NCBI RefSeq assembly: GCF_014650995.1
Contig: NZ_BMWA01000026.1
Location: forward strand, 1 to 64,000
Reading direction: 5' to 3'
Source: Streptomyces viridiviolaceus
Lineage (GTDB): Bacteria; Actinomycetota; Actinomycetes; Streptomycetales; Streptomycetaceae
DNA length: 64,000 nucleotides
Shown here: positions 29,888-38,800 of the stretch, piece by piece
How the letters are laid out: every line of letters starts with the position of its first letter
How positions within the stretch are numbered: the stretch's first letter is position 1
Position numbers and translations under genes: made by a program
The notes under the pieces: model-generated
What the model saw: only the letters and a program-made list of their open reading frames with translations
What the model was told of the DNA's origin: nothing
The model's database searches: none

Positions 29888-30262
29888 ATGGTGCTGCGGT
29901 TCGTCCTCCGGGGGCTCGTCGGCGTTCTCGTCCTGCTCACAGCCTGCTCGACGACACAAGCCCCGGCCCCCGAGCGGTCGGCCGGCATGGCCACCGTCCG
30001 GGAGTCCGAGCTGCCCGCCGAGGCCCGCGAGACTCTGCGGCTCATCGACGCGGGCGGGCCCTTCCCGTACGAGCGGGACGGTGCCGTCTTCGGCAACTTC
30101 GAGGGCCTGCTGCCGCGCCACGAGCGCGGCTACTACCACGAGTACACGGTCGGGACGCCCGGCTCTCGCGACCGCGGGGCCCGGCGGATCGTGACCGGCC
30201 GGCACGGCGAGACCTACTACACCGACGATCACTACGACTCCTTCAGGGCGGTGCTGAGATGA
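29888..30262 (+). CDS. Secreted guanyl-specific ribonuclease (RNase Sa/barnase family), putative lipoprotein
   Basis: A 124-residue protein. The N-terminal signal ends in the lipobox LTAC (Cys20), so the mature enzyme may be lipid-anchored outside the cell. The body aligns with RNase Sa: LPAEARETLRLIDAGGPFPY, YYHEYTV, RGARRIVTG and TDDHYDSF. The catalytic triad is Glu85, Arg100 and His115, with Glu-Arg spacing as in RNase Sa. The two cysteines of the RNase Sa disulfide are missing. The barstar gene overlaps by 4 bases (ATGA), giving a toxin-antidote operon. Confidence 0.9.
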   Translation: MVLRFVLRGLVGVLVLLTACSTTQAPAPERSAGMATVRESELPAEARETLRLIDAGGPFPYERDGAVFGNFEGLLPRHERGYYHEYTVGTPGSRDRGARRIVTGRHGETYYTDDHYDSFRAVLR

Positions 30263-30612
30263 CGGAAGACCCGGCGGGACGGATCGTGATCACGCTGGAT
30301 CTCGACGGCGTCACCGACAAGGCGGGCCTGATGGACCGCTGCGCCCGTGCCCTGGGGCTGCCCGAGTGGTTCGGCCGCAACTGGGACGCCCTCGCCGATT
30401 CGCTGTCCGACGACACCCTCTGGCCCGCGGGGGCCGTGGAGCGGGGGCTGCTGGTCGTCGTGCGGGGCTGGCGGGCGTACGCCGAGGCGCGGCCGGAGGA
30501 GTGGCAGGTCGCCGAGGAGGTGTTCGCCGAGGCGACCGACCGCGGCGCGGGCCTCTTCGTGACCCTGGGTCCTGGAGGTTCCTCCAAACAGGGTCCTGAC
30601 CAGCCTGGATGA
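30259..30612 (+). CDS. Barstar-family ribonuclease inhibitor
   Basis: A 117-residue cytoplasmic inhibitor. The barstar core IVITLDLDGVTDKAGLMDRC and LGLPEWFGRNWDALADSLSD is clear, the second holding the acidic helix that plugs the RNase active site. It starts inside the RNase stop codon, so the pair is translationally coupled. Its expected job is to neutralise any RNase Sa-like enzyme that remains inside the cell before export. Confidence 0.9.
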   Translation: MTEDPAGRIVITLDLDGVTDKAGLMDRCARALGLPEWFGRNWDALADSLSDDTLWPAGAVERGLLVVVRGWRAYAEARPEEWQVAEEVFAEATDRGAGLFVTLGPGGSSKQGPDQPG

Positions 30613-30720
30613 TCTGCCCGGGGCGGATGGGCCGCCTGACATGGGAGAATGAAGTACGTGCTCTTTCCCCCTGGCTGACCTGTCCGGGGGCCACCTCTGA
30701 ACCACTGGGATGTGCAGCAC

Positions 30721-32163
30721 GTGCGTTTCCTCAATGACATCCAGCCCTCGTACGACCTGACGTACGACGACGTCTTCATGGTGCCGAGCCGCTCCGCCGT
30801 GGGCTCCCGGCAGGGCGTGGACCTCAGCTCCCCGGACGGCACGGGCACGACCATCCCGCTCGTCGTCGCCAACATGACCGCCATCGCCGGTCGCCGCATG
30901 GCCGAGACGGTGGCCCGTCGTGGCGGCCTCGTGGTCATCCCGCAGGACATCCCGATCGAGGTCGTCACCGAGGTCGTCTCCTGGGTGAAGGGCCGCCACC
31001 ACGTCCTGGACACCCCGATCGTGCTGGCCCCGCACCAGACCGTCGCCGACGCCCTGGCCCTGCTGCCCAAGCGGGCGCACAACGCCGGTGTCGTCGTCGA
31101 CGAGAACCACAAGCCGATCGGCGTGGTCACCGACACCGACCTCACCGGCGTGGACCGCTTCACCCAGCTCGAAGTGGTCATGTCCAAGGACCTGCTGCTG
31201 ATCGACGCGGACATGGACCCGCGCGAGGCGTTCAACACCCTCGACGCCGCCAACCGCCGCTACGCCCCCGCCGTCGACGGGGACGGCAGGCTCGCCGGCA
31301 TCCTCACCCGCAAGGGCGCCCTGCGCGCCACCCTGTACACGCCGGCCACCGACGCGCAGGGCCGGCTGCGCATCGCCGCCGCGGTCGGGATCAACGGCGA
31401 CGTGGCGGGCAAGGCCCAGGCGCTGCTGGACGCGGGCGTGGACACGCTCGTCATCGACACCGCGCACGGCCACCAGGAGTCGATGATCAGCGCCATCAAG
31501 CTGGTGCGCGACCTCGACCCGCAGGTCCCGATCGTCGCGGGCAACATCGTCTCCGCCGAGGGCGTGCGCGATCTGATCGAGGCGGGCGCGGACATCGTCA
31601 AGGTCGGCGTCGGCCCCGGCGCCATGTGCACCACGCGCATGATGACCGGTGTCGGCCGGCCGCAGTTCTCCGCCGTCCTGGAGTGCGCGGCCGAGGCGAA
31701 GAAGTACGGCAAGCACGTGTGGGCCGACGGCGGCATCCGCCACCCCCGCGACGTGGCGATGGCACTCGCGGCCGGCGCGTCCAACGTGATGGTCGGCTCC
31801 TGGTTCGCGGGGACGTACGAGTCCCCGGGCGACCTCCAGCACGACGCGGACGGCCGCGCCTACAAGGAGTCGTTCGGCATGGCCTCCGCCCGCGCGGTGC
31901 GCAACCGCACCTCGGAGGAGTCGGCGTACGACCGGGCCCGCAAGGCGCTGTTCGAGGAGGGCATCTCCACCTCCCGGATGTTCCTCGACCCGGCCCGCCC
32001 CGGCGTCGAGGACCTGATCGACTCGATCATCGCCGGCGTCCGTTCCTCCTGCACCTACGCCGGTGCCGCCTCCCTGGAGGAGTTCGCCGAGAAGGCCATC
32101 GTCGGCATCCAGAGCGCGGCCGGGTACGCCGAGGGCAAGCCGCTGCACGCCAGCTGGAGCTGA
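30721..32163 (+). CDS. guaB1: GuaB1-family IMP dehydrogenase-related protein (probable GMP reductase)
   Basis: A 480-residue TIM barrel with two CBS domains inserted (about 95-205: LALLPKRAHNAGVVVD, LDAANRRYAPAVDGDG). The catalytic cysteine loop is GVGPGAMCTTRMMTGVGRPQ. This is the GuaB1 branch distinct from GuaB. Mycobacterial GuaB1 was reported to be a GMP reductase converting GMP to IMP with NADPH, with CBS-mediated purine control. GTG 30721 was chosen because GGGATG lies about 10 bases upstream; GTG 30712 is closer to that site but gives too short spacing. A strong nested hairpin follows. Confidence 0.88.
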   Translation: MRFLNDIQPSYDLTYDDVFMVPSRSAVGSRQGVDLSSPDGTGTTIPLVVANMTAIAGRRMAETVARRGGLVVIPQDIPIEVVTEVVSWVKGRHHVLDTPIVLAPHQTVADALALLPKRAHNAGVVVDENHKPIGVVTDTDLTGVDRFTQLEVVMSKDLLLIDADMDPREAFNTLDAANRRYAPAVDGDGRLAGILTRKGALRATLYTPATDAQGRLRIAAAVGINGDVAGKAQALLDAGVDTLVIDTAHGHQESMISAIKLVRDLDPQVPIVAGNIVSAEGVRDLIEAGADIVKVGVGPGAMCTTRMMTGVGRPQFSAVLECAAEAKKYGKHVWADGGIRHPRDVAMALAAGASNVMVGSWFAGTYESPGDLQHDADGRAYKESFGMASARAVRNRTSEESAYDRARKALFEEGISTSRMFLDPARPGVEDLIDSIIAGVRSSCTYAGAASLEEFAEKAIVGIQSAAGYAEGKPLHASWS

Positions 32164-32179
32164 GCGGCACCCGTCCCGA

Positions 32180-32221
32180 ACGGCCCCCGTCCCTCCCGTC
32201 ACCGGGAGGAGCGGGGGCCGT
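32180..32221 (+). terminator. Nested terminator hairpin after guaB1
   Basis: An outer 10-bp stem (32180-32189 with 32212-32221) encloses a 7-bp stem (32192-32198 with 32203-32209), 16 bases after the stop. Confidence 0.8.
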
Positions 32222-32334
32222 CGCCGTGACCGGCCGTCCCCCGCGGGATCGCGGCACGGAAGATCACCCGCGGGCACGGGCGGGCGTCGGCCGGGCGCTG
32301 ACCAGGGCCGATCCACCGCACCACGACCGTCCGG

Positions 32335-32451
32335 CGCAACGCTCGACAGCCCCCGCGCAACGAACACACGTCCTGACCCGGGGAACGCAACGATCGTGCG
32401 GAGACGCGCAAGGTTGCTGCATTACCGGGGGCAACGCCCCGCTCATAGGGT
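32335..32451 (+). promoter_or_regulatory. CGCAACG box array and possible promoter upstream of the APC permease
   Basis: CGCAACG occurs at 32335-32341, 32356-32362 and 32386-32392 (spacing 21 and 30). A partial copy, GGCAACG, lies at 32430-32436. A possible -10 TAGGGT is at 32446-32451 with a poor -35, TTACCG, 18 bases upstream. The same box recurs three times before davA. The remainder of the 424-base gap 32164-32587 holds only the guaB1 terminator and no gene that I can support. Confidence 0.6.
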
Positions 32452-32587
32452 TCTGCGCTGTACGTGGCGTGGCGGGGACCCCGCTCGGTGGGTGCCCGCT
32501 TCCGCGAGCGCCGCCGGTCCCCGCCGCTTCAGCAAGCCCGCCGCAAGCCCGCCCGCTTGAGACCGGCAGCGACAAAGGAGTCAACGC

Positions 32588-34057
32588 GTGCTCGACCAAG
32601 GCGCACCCCCGCACCACGACGCATCGGCGGCCCCGCCGTCCCCGGGCCCGGCCGCGCGCCTCATGCGCCGCAAGCCGGTGGAACGCCTGGTCGCCGAGGG
32701 CGGCCAGGGCGAGGGAGGCAGCCTGCGCCGCTCCCTCGGCCTGTGGCAGCTGACGATGATCAGCATCGGCGCCACGCTCGGCACCGGCATCTTCGTGGTC
32801 CTCGGCGAGGCCGTCCCCAAGGCCGGACCCGCGGTCACCCTCTCCTTCGTCATCGCCGGCCTCACGGCGCTGTTCTCGGCCCTGTCCTACGCGGAACTGG
32901 CGGGCAGCATCCCGGTCGCCGGGTCCTCGTACTCGTACGCGTACGCGACGATGGGCGAGCTGGTCGCCTGGGTCTGCGGCTGGTGTCTGGTCCTGGAGTA
33001 CGGCGTGTCGGTCGCCGCCGTCGCCGTCGGCTGGGGCGAGTACCTCAACGAGCTCCTCGACGGCACCGTCGGCGTCACCATCCCGGCCGCTCTGTCGGCC
33101 CCGCCCGGCGACGGCGGCATCTTCAACCTGCCCGCGCTGATCGTGGTCCTGCTCGCCATGGCGTTCCTGCTCGGCGGCGCCCGCGAGTCCGCCCGCGCCA
33201 ACACCGTCATGGTCGTCGTCAAGATCGCCGCGCTGGTGCTGTTCTGCGCCATCGGCGTCCAGGGCTTCCGCTCCGGCAACTACGAGAACTTCATGCCGCT
33301 CGGCATGGCCGGCGTCAGCGCCGCCGGGGCCACGCTGTTCTTCTCGTACATCGGCTTCGACGCCGCCTCCACCGCCGGTGAGGAGGCGAAGAACGCCCAG
33401 CGCGACCTGCCGCGCGCGATCATGCTGTCCCTCGTCATCGTCACCGCGCTGTACGTCCTCGTCGCGGCCGTCGCCGTCGGCGCCCGGCCCTGGCGGACCT
33501 TCACCGACTCCGAGGCGTCCCTCGCCCAGATCATGAGCGACGTCACCGGGCAGGACTTCTGGGGCACGCTGCTGGCGTTCTGCGCGGTCATCGCCATCGC
33601 CAGCGTCGTCCTGACCGTGCTCTACGGCCAGACCCGCGTGCTGTTCGCGATGTCCCGGGACGGCCTCGTGCCCAAGGTGTTCTCCAAGGTCCACCCGAAG
33701 ACCGGCGCCCCCCGCGCCAACACCCTGATCGTGTCCCTGTTCTGCGGCGTCCTCGCCGCCGCGATCCCGCTCGGGCAGCTCGCGGACGCCACCAGCATCG
33801 GCACGCTCTTCGCCTTCGCGCTGGTCAACGTGGCCGTCGTGGTGCTGCGCCGGACCCGTCCGGACATGCCCCGCACCTTCCGGGTGCCGCTGTCGCCGGT
33901 GCTGCCGGCCCTGGGCTTCGGCTTCTGCGTGTGGATGATGGGCAGCCTGTCGACCGTCACCTGGGTGGTCTTCGGTGTCTGGATGGCGGTCGGGCTCGTG
34001 TTCTACTTCGTATACGGCTACCGCCGCTCCCGACTGGCCACATCAGAAGCGAAGTGA
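32588..34057 (+). CDS. APC-family amino acid permease
   Basis: A 489-residue protein with about 12 membrane helices, of the cationic amino acid transporter (CAT-like) branch. The family motif IGATLGTGIFVVLGEAVPKAGPA lies in helix 1, and FFSYIGFDAASTAGEEAKNAQRDLPRAI lies at the helix 6 loop. A hydrophilic Pro-rich N-terminus precedes helix 1. The CAT resemblance and the shared CGCAACG boxes with davA-davB suggest lysine or another basic amino acid as substrate (inference). The Lrp gene follows 10 bases later in the same operon. Confidence 0.9.
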   Translation: MLDQGAPPHHDASAAPPSPGPAARLMRRKPVERLVAEGGQGEGGSLRRSLGLWQLTMISIGATLGTGIFVVLGEAVPKAGPAVTLSFVIAGLTALFSALSYAELAGSIPVAGSSYSYAYATMGELVAWVCGWCLVLEYGVSVAAVAVGWGEYLNELLDGTVGVTIPAALSAPPGDGGIFNLPALIVVLLAMAFLLGGARESARANTVMVVVKIAALVLFCAIGVQGFRSGNYENFMPLGMAGVSAAGATLFFSYIGFDAASTAGEEAKNAQRDLPRAIMLSLVIVTALYVLVAAVAVGARPWRTFTDSEASLAQIMSDVTGQDFWGTLLAFCAVIAIASVVLTVLYGQTRVLFAMSRDGLVPKVFSKVHPKTGAPRANTLIVSLFCGVLAAAIPLGQLADATSIGTLFAFALVNVAVVVLRRTRPDMPRTFRVPLSPVLPALGFGFCVWMMGSLSTVTWVVFGVWMAVGLVFYFVYGYRRSRLATSEAK

Positions 34058-34067
34058 ACGACCCGCA

Positions 34068-34520
34068 GTGCTGAACGATCTCGACGAACGCATCGTGCAC
34101 GCCCTCGCCGAGGACGCCCGCCGCTCCTACGCGGACATCGGGCAACTGGTCGGCCTGTCCGCGCCCGCCGTGAAGCGGCGCGTGGACCGGCTGCGCGCCA
34201 CCGGAGCCATCACCGGCTTCACCGTGCGCGTCGACCCGGCCGCGCTCGGCTGGGAGACCGAGGGGTTCGTCGAGATCCACTGCCGCCGCAACACCTCGCC
34301 GGAGACCATCCAGCGGGGCCTGGAGCGCTACCAGGAGGTCGTGGCCGCGTCCACCGTCACCGGGGACGCGGACGCGATCGCCCAGGTCTTCGCCTCCGAC
34401 ATGCGGCACTTCGAACGGGTCCTGGAGCGGATCGCCGGGGAGCCGTTCGTGGAGCGGACCAAGTCCGTGCTGGTGCTGTCGCCGCTGCTGCGGCGCTTCT
34501 CGTCGGGGTCGCCCACCTGA
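34068..34520 (+). CDS. Lrp/AsnC-family transcriptional regulator
   Basis: A 150-residue protein with an N-terminal wHTH (LNDLDERIVHALAEDARRSYADIGQLVGLSAPAVKRRVDRL) and a C-terminal RAM/AsnC effector domain (about 65-140, TGFTVRVDPAALGWETEGFVEIHC, VTGDADAIAQVF). It starts at GTG 34068, 10 bases after the permease, with a weak ribosome site, so it is likely coupled to it. It is the best candidate to bind the CGCAACG arrays before the permease and davA, responding to an amino acid such as lysine (inference). Confidence 0.88.
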   Translation: MLNDLDERIVHALAEDARRSYADIGQLVGLSAPAVKRRVDRLRATGAITGFTVRVDPAALGWETEGFVEIHCRRNTSPETIQRGLERYQEVVAASTVTGDADAIAQVFASDMRHFERVLERIAGEPFVERTKSVLVLSPLLRRFSSGSPT

Positions 34521-34655
34521 TTCCCCCGCGGGGGGCCGCCGGCCCGCCTATCATCGGGCCATGACCTGGCGACATTGATCCACCAGCCGCGCCTCCCGAG
34601 GACCGCCTCGGACGCCGTACCTCCGGTGTCCGAACCGCTCCCTCGGGAAGGCCTC

Positions 34656-35876
34656 ATGACTCTCACACCCCCGCGTGCGCCGACCGCCGGATACCGGCGG
34701 CTGACGACCACGCTGTACGGCTACTCGTTCCTCGACGAGTTCGTCCTGCTCTACCCGGTGTACGCGCTGCTGTTCAGCGACACCGGTCTGTCCGTCTGGC
34801 AGGTGTCCTCCCTCTTCGCCCTCTGGTCGGTCACCGGTGTGCTGCTGGAGGTCCCCTCCGGCGCCTGGGCCGACGCCGTCTCCCGCCGACGGCTGCTGTG
34901 GCTCGGCCCGCTGCTCACCGCCGCGGGGTTCGCCCTGTGGGTGCTCGTCCCCTCGTACGGCGCCTTCGCGCTCGGTTTCGTGCTGTGGGGAGCCGGGGGA
35001 GCGCTCGGCTCGGGAGCGCTGGAGGCGCTGGTCCACGACGAGTTGGACCGGCTCGGTGCCACCGACCGGTACGCCCGTGTCATGGGCCGGGCCCGCTCGG
35101 CGGGGCTGGTCGCCGTGATGGCCGCGATGGGGCTCGCCGGGCCGGTCTTCGCCTGGGGCGGGTACGCCGCCGTGGGCGCGGCGAGCGTCCTGGTCTGCCT
35201 GCTCGCGGCGGCGACGGCGACCCGCTTCCCGGAACACCGGAAGCCGTCCGCCGACGGCGCCCGCTGGGCCACCACCCTGCGGGCCGGGCTGGCCGAGGCC
35301 CGCGCCGACCGCTCCGTGCGCGGCGCGCTGCTGCTCGTCCCGGCCGTGACCGCCGTGTGGGGAGCGCTCGACGAGTACACGCCGCTGCTGGTGCGCGACA
35401 CCGGTGTGGCCGATCGGACCGTGCCGTGGCTGCTTCTGGTGATCTGGGCCGGCGCCACCGCCGGCGGACTGCTGGCCGGCGTCGGCGAACGCCTGGGAAC
35501 GGCCGGGCTCGCCGGTCTGCTCACGGGCGCGGCGCTCGCCCTGGCCACGGGCGCCGCCGCGGGCACACCGGCAGCCCTCGTGCTGGTCGCCGTCGCCTTC
35601 GGCGGGTTCCAGCTCGCGAGCGTGCTCGCCGACGCCCGGCTCCAGCAGCGCATCGACACCACCGGCCGGGCCACCCTCACCTCGGTGGCGGGCCTCGGCA
35701 CCGAGCTGGCCACGGTCGCCGTCTACGGCGCCTACGCGGCGGTCGGCACGTCGACCGGACACGGCACCGCCTTCGCGTGGTTCGCGGTGCCGTACCTGCT
35801 GACGGCCGCGCTGCTGACGGCACGGGCGGCCCGAGCCCGTCCGGCGGAGCAGTCGCAGCAGAGCGGCGGCAGTTGA
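34656..35876 (+). CDS. MFS transporter
   Basis: A 406-residue protein with 12 predicted membrane helices, starting at ATG 34656 with GGGAAGG 4 bases upstream; the frame is open to the left but that part lacks a ribosome site. The Major Facilitator signature between helices 2 and 3 is GVLLEVPSGAWADAVSRRRLL. The protein resembles small-molecule efflux pumps of the type with sequence LYGYSFLDEFVLLYPVYALLF at the N-terminus. It sits between the Lrp gene and davA but lacks the CGCAACG boxes itself. The substrate is unknown. Confidence 0.85.
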   Translation: MTLTPPRAPTAGYRRLTTTLYGYSFLDEFVLLYPVYALLFSDTGLSVWQVSSLFALWSVTGVLLEVPSGAWADAVSRRRLLWLGPLLTAAGFALWVLVPSYGAFALGFVLWGAGGALGSGALEALVHDELDRLGATDRYARVMGRARSAGLVAVMAAMGLAGPVFAWGGYAAVGAASVLVCLLAAATATRFPEHRKPSADGARWATTLRAGLAEARADRSVRGALLLVPAVTAVWGALDEYTPLLVRDTGVADRTVPWLLLVIWAGATAGGLLAGVGERLGTAGLAGLLTGAALALATGAAAGTPAALVLVAVAFGGFQLASVLADARLQQRIDTTGRATLTSVAGLGTELATVAVYGAYAAVGTSTGHGTAFAWFAVPYLLTAALLTARAARARPAEQSQQSGGS

Positions 35877-36259
35877 CCGGCGCCGGGAAACCGGGCCCGG
35901 CGCGGCCGGCCGCAAGCCGGAGGTGTTGACAACAGCCGCTGCGCGGCGGGCGGTGCGAGGGGGTCCCGGCGCCGAGGAGGGCATGCCGGACCCCCGCGTG
36001 CCGCGTGGTCCGCCGGACGTGCCCCGGGGCCGCGGCCGCCGGGGCACGAGCGTGAACCGAGGCGGTCCCGACGGCCGAGGCAGCGGACCGGACGGGGAGG
36101 ACGGACGCCCGACCGGGGCCGCGCAACGAATCGCCGGGAGGCGCCCGACGGACGCAACGATCCGCTCACCGGCGCGCAACGGCTCCTCCTTGTCCGGCCG
36201 AGACCGCCGACCGTACCGTCTACCTGACCCCGAACCCCGCCCACCGGTGAGGAACACGC
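35877..36259 (+). promoter_or_regulatory. davA upstream region with three CGCAACG boxes
   Basis: A 383-base non-coding region. CGCAACG occurs at 36122-36128, 36153-36159 and 36175-36181 (spacing 31 and 22, near three and two helical turns). Contexts shared with the permease region include GACGCAACGATC here and AACGCAACGATC there. A plausible promoter follows: TTGTCC at 36190-36195, 18 bases, TACCGT at 36214-36219. The left part (35877-36110) is low-complexity GC and shows nothing else. Confidence 0.6.
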
Positions 36260-37048
36260 ATGCGCACCGCCCTGCTCCAGAGCTCCGGCCGCCCCGGCTC
36301 CACCGCCGAGAACCTCAAGGTCCTCGACGAGGCCGCGGGCCGGGCCGCCGCCGCGGGCGCCGGGCTGCTGGTCGCGCCGGAGATGTTCCTGACCGGGTAC
36401 GCCATCGGCGACGACGTCGCCCGCCTGGCCGAGCCCGCCGACGGCGACGCGGCCGACGCGATCGGGGAGACGGCCACCCGGCACGGCCTCGCCATCGCCT
36501 ACGGCTACCCCGAGCGGGCCGGCGGGACCGTCTTCAACTCCGCCCAGCTGATCTCCGCCGACGGCACGCGCCTGGCCAACTACCGCAAGACCCACCTCTT
36601 CGGCTGCTTCGAACGCGACCACTTCACGCCGGGCGAGCAGCCCGTCGTCCAGACCGAGCTGGGCGGTCTGACCGTCGGCCTGATGATCTGCTACGACGTC
36701 GAGTTCCCGGAGAACGTCCGCGCCCACGCCCTGGCCGGCACCGACCTTCTCCTGGTGCCGACCGCGCAGATGCACCCGTTCCAGTTCGTCGCCGAGTCGG
36801 TCGTGCCGGTACGGGCCTTCGAGAACCAGATGTACGTGGCGTACGTCAACCGGGTCGGCCAGGAGGGCGAGTTCGAGTTCGTCGGTCTCTCCACCCTCGC
36901 CGGACCCGACGGCATCGCCCGGACCCGGGCCGGGCGCGCGGAGCAGCTGGTGCTCGCCGACGCCGACCCGGCCTTCCTCGCCGCCTCCCGCGAGGCCAAC
37001 CCGTACCTGAAGGACCGCCGCCCCGGCCTCTACGGGTCCCTCGTCTGA
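36260..37048 (+). CDS. davA: Carbon-nitrogen hydrolase, probable 5-aminovaleramidase (DavA-like)
   Basis: A 262-residue nitrilase-superfamily amidase. The catalytic triad is in APEMFLTGYAIGDD (Glu), YRKTHLFG (Lys) and MICYDVEFPENVR (Cys). The whole sequence follows my recollection of Pseudomonas DavA: same length, same EMFLTGY and GYPER and ICYDxEFPENxR segments. DavA hydrolyses 5-aminovaleramide to 5-aminovalerate. GAGGA precedes the ATG. The immediate downstream gene encodes a lysine-monooxygenase-like protein, which makes exactly that amide, so the assignment rests on both similarity and context. Confidence 0.82.
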   Translation: MRTALLQSSGRPGSTAENLKVLDEAAGRAAAAGAGLLVAPEMFLTGYAIGDDVARLAEPADGDAADAIGETATRHGLAIAYGYPERAGGTVFNSAQLISADGTRLANYRKTHLFGCFERDHFTPGEQPVVQTELGGLTVGLMICYDVEFPENVRAHALAGTDLLLVPTAQMHPFQFVAESVVPVRAFENQMYVAYVNRVGQEGEFEFVGLSTLAGPDGIARTRAGRAEQLVLADADPAFLAASREANPYLKDRRPGLYGSLV

Positions 37049-37102
37049 ACCACCCCGCCAGTACCTCCCCCCTCAGCTTTTCGCGCAAGGAGTCCGTACC
37101 CC

Positions 37103-38800
37103 ATGACGTCCACGGTGCCCAACGCCGTCGAGCACACAGACGAGCAGCAGCCGCCGATCACCATGTTCGGCCCGGACTTCCCGTACGCGTACGACGACTT
37201 CCTCGCCCACCCGGCGGGCCTGGGTCAGATACCCGCGACCGAGCACGGCACCGAGGTCGCGGTCATCGGCGGCGGTCTGTCCGGCATCGTGGCCGCCTAC
37301 GAGCTGATGAAGATGGGCCTCAAGCCCGTCGTCTACGAGGCCGACCGGATCGGCGGCCGGCTGCGGACGGTCGGCTTCGACGGGTGCGACCCGTCGCTGA
37401 CGGCCGAGATGGGCGCGATGCGCTTCCCGCCGTCCTCCACCGCCCTCCAGCACTACATCGACCTGGTCGGCCTGCAGACCCGACCCTTCCCGAACCCCCT
37501 CGCGGAGGCGACCCCCTCCACCGTCGTCGACCTCAAGGGCGAGTCGCACTACGCCGAGACGCTCGCCGACCTGCCCCAGGTCTACCGCGACGTGGCCGAC
37601 GCCTGGGCCAGGTGCCTCGAAGAGGGCGCCGACTTCTCCGACATGAACCGCGCCCTGCGCGAGCGGGACGTGCCGCGCATCCGCGAGATCTGGGCGAAGC
37701 TCGTCGAGAAGCTCGACAACCAGACCTTCTACGGCTTCCTCTGCGACTCCGAGGCCTTCAAGTCCTTCCGGCACCGCGAGATCTTCGGCCAGGTCGGCTT
37801 CGGCACGGGCGGCTGGGACACCGACTTCCCCAACTCCATCCTGGAGATCCTGCGGGTCGTGTACACCGAGGCCGACGACCACCACCGAGGCATCGTCGGC
37901 GGCTCCCAGCAGCTGCCGCTGCGCCTGTGGGAGCGCGAGCCGGAGAAGATCGTCCACTGGCCGTACGGCACCTCGCTCGCGAGCCTGCACGAGGGCGGCG
38001 AGCCCCGCCCGGCCGTGACCCGCCTCAACCGCACCGCGGGCAACCACATCACCGTGACGGACGCGAACGGCGACATCCGCACCTACCGGGCCGCGATCTT
38101 CACCGCGCAGTCCTGGATGCTGCTGTCCAAGATCGCCTGCGACGACTCGCTGTTCCCGATCGACCACTGGACGGCCATCGAGCGGACCCACTACATGGAG
38201 AGCTCCAAGCTCTTCGTGCCCGTGGACCGGCCCTTCTGGCTGGACAAGGACGAGGAGACCGGCCGGGACGTCATGTCGATGACGCTCACCGACCGCATGA
38301 CGCGCGGTACCTACCTGCTCGACGACGGTCCCGACAAGCCCGCCGTCATCTGCCTGTCCTACACCTGGTGCGACGACAGCCTGAAGTGGCTGCCGCTGTC
38401 CGCGAACGAGCGGATGGAGGTCATGCTGAAGTCGCTCGGCGAGATCTACCCGAAGGTCGACATCAGGAAGCACATCATCGGCAACCCGGTCACGGTCTCC
38501 TGGGAGAACGAGCCCTACTTCATGGGCGCGTTCAAGGCCAACCTGCCCGGGCACTACCGCTACCAGCGCCGCCTGTTCACCCACTTCATGCAGGACCGGC
38601 TGCCCGAGGACAAGCGGGGCATCTTCCTCGCCGGCGACGACATCTCCTGGACGGCGGGCTGGGCCGAGGGCGCCGTCCAGACCGCGCTGAACGCGGTGTG
38701 GGGCGTCATGCACCACTTCGGCGGGGCGACGGACCCCGGCAACCCGGGGCCCGGTGACGTGTACGACGACATCGCCCCCGTGGAACTGCCCGAGGACTAG
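37103..38800 (+). CDS. davB: FAD-dependent amino acid monooxygenase, probable L-lysine 2-monooxygenase (DavB-like)
   Basis: A 565-residue flavin amine-oxidase-fold enzyme. The FAD dinucleotide motif VAVIGGGLSGIVAAYELMKMGLKPVVYEA (about 53-81) and RIGGRLRT are followed by the C-terminal FAD segment FLAGDDISWTAGWAEGAVQTAL. Landmarks shared with Pseudomonas DavB as I recall it are ITMFGPDFPYAYDDFLAHPAGLG at the start, GTGGWDTDFPNS, SMTLTDRMTRGTYL and the end NPGPGDVYDDI. The expected reaction is L-lysine + O2 to 5-aminovaleramide + CO2 + water. AAGGAG precedes the ATG. The last 4 bases overlap the convergent oxidoreductase. A different amino acid (Phe, Trp, Arg) as substrate is possible. Confidence 0.85.
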   Translation: MTSTVPNAVEHTDEQQPPITMFGPDFPYAYDDFLAHPAGLGQIPATEHGTEVAVIGGGLSGIVAAYELMKMGLKPVVYEADRIGGRLRTVGFDGCDPSLTAEMGAMRFPPSSTALQHYIDLVGLQTRPFPNPLAEATPSTVVDLKGESHYAETLADLPQVYRDVADAWARCLEEGADFSDMNRALRERDVPRIREIWAKLVEKLDNQTFYGFLCDSEAFKSFRHREIFGQVGFGTGGWDTDFPNSILEILRVVYTEADDHHRGIVGGSQQLPLRLWEREPEKIVHWPYGTSLASLHEGGEPRPAVTRLNRTAGNHITVTDANGDIRTYRAAIFTAQSWMLLSKIACDDSLFPIDHWTAIERTHYMESSKLFVPVDRPFWLDKDEETGRDVMSMTLTDRMTRGTYLLDDGPDKPAVICLSYTWCDDSLKWLPLSANERMEVMLKSLGEIYPKVDIRKHIIGNPVTVSWENEPYFMGAFKANLPGHYRYQRRLFTHFMQDRLPEDKRGIFLAGDDISWTAGWAEGAVQTALNAVWGVMHHFGGATDPGNPGPGDVYDDIAPVELPED

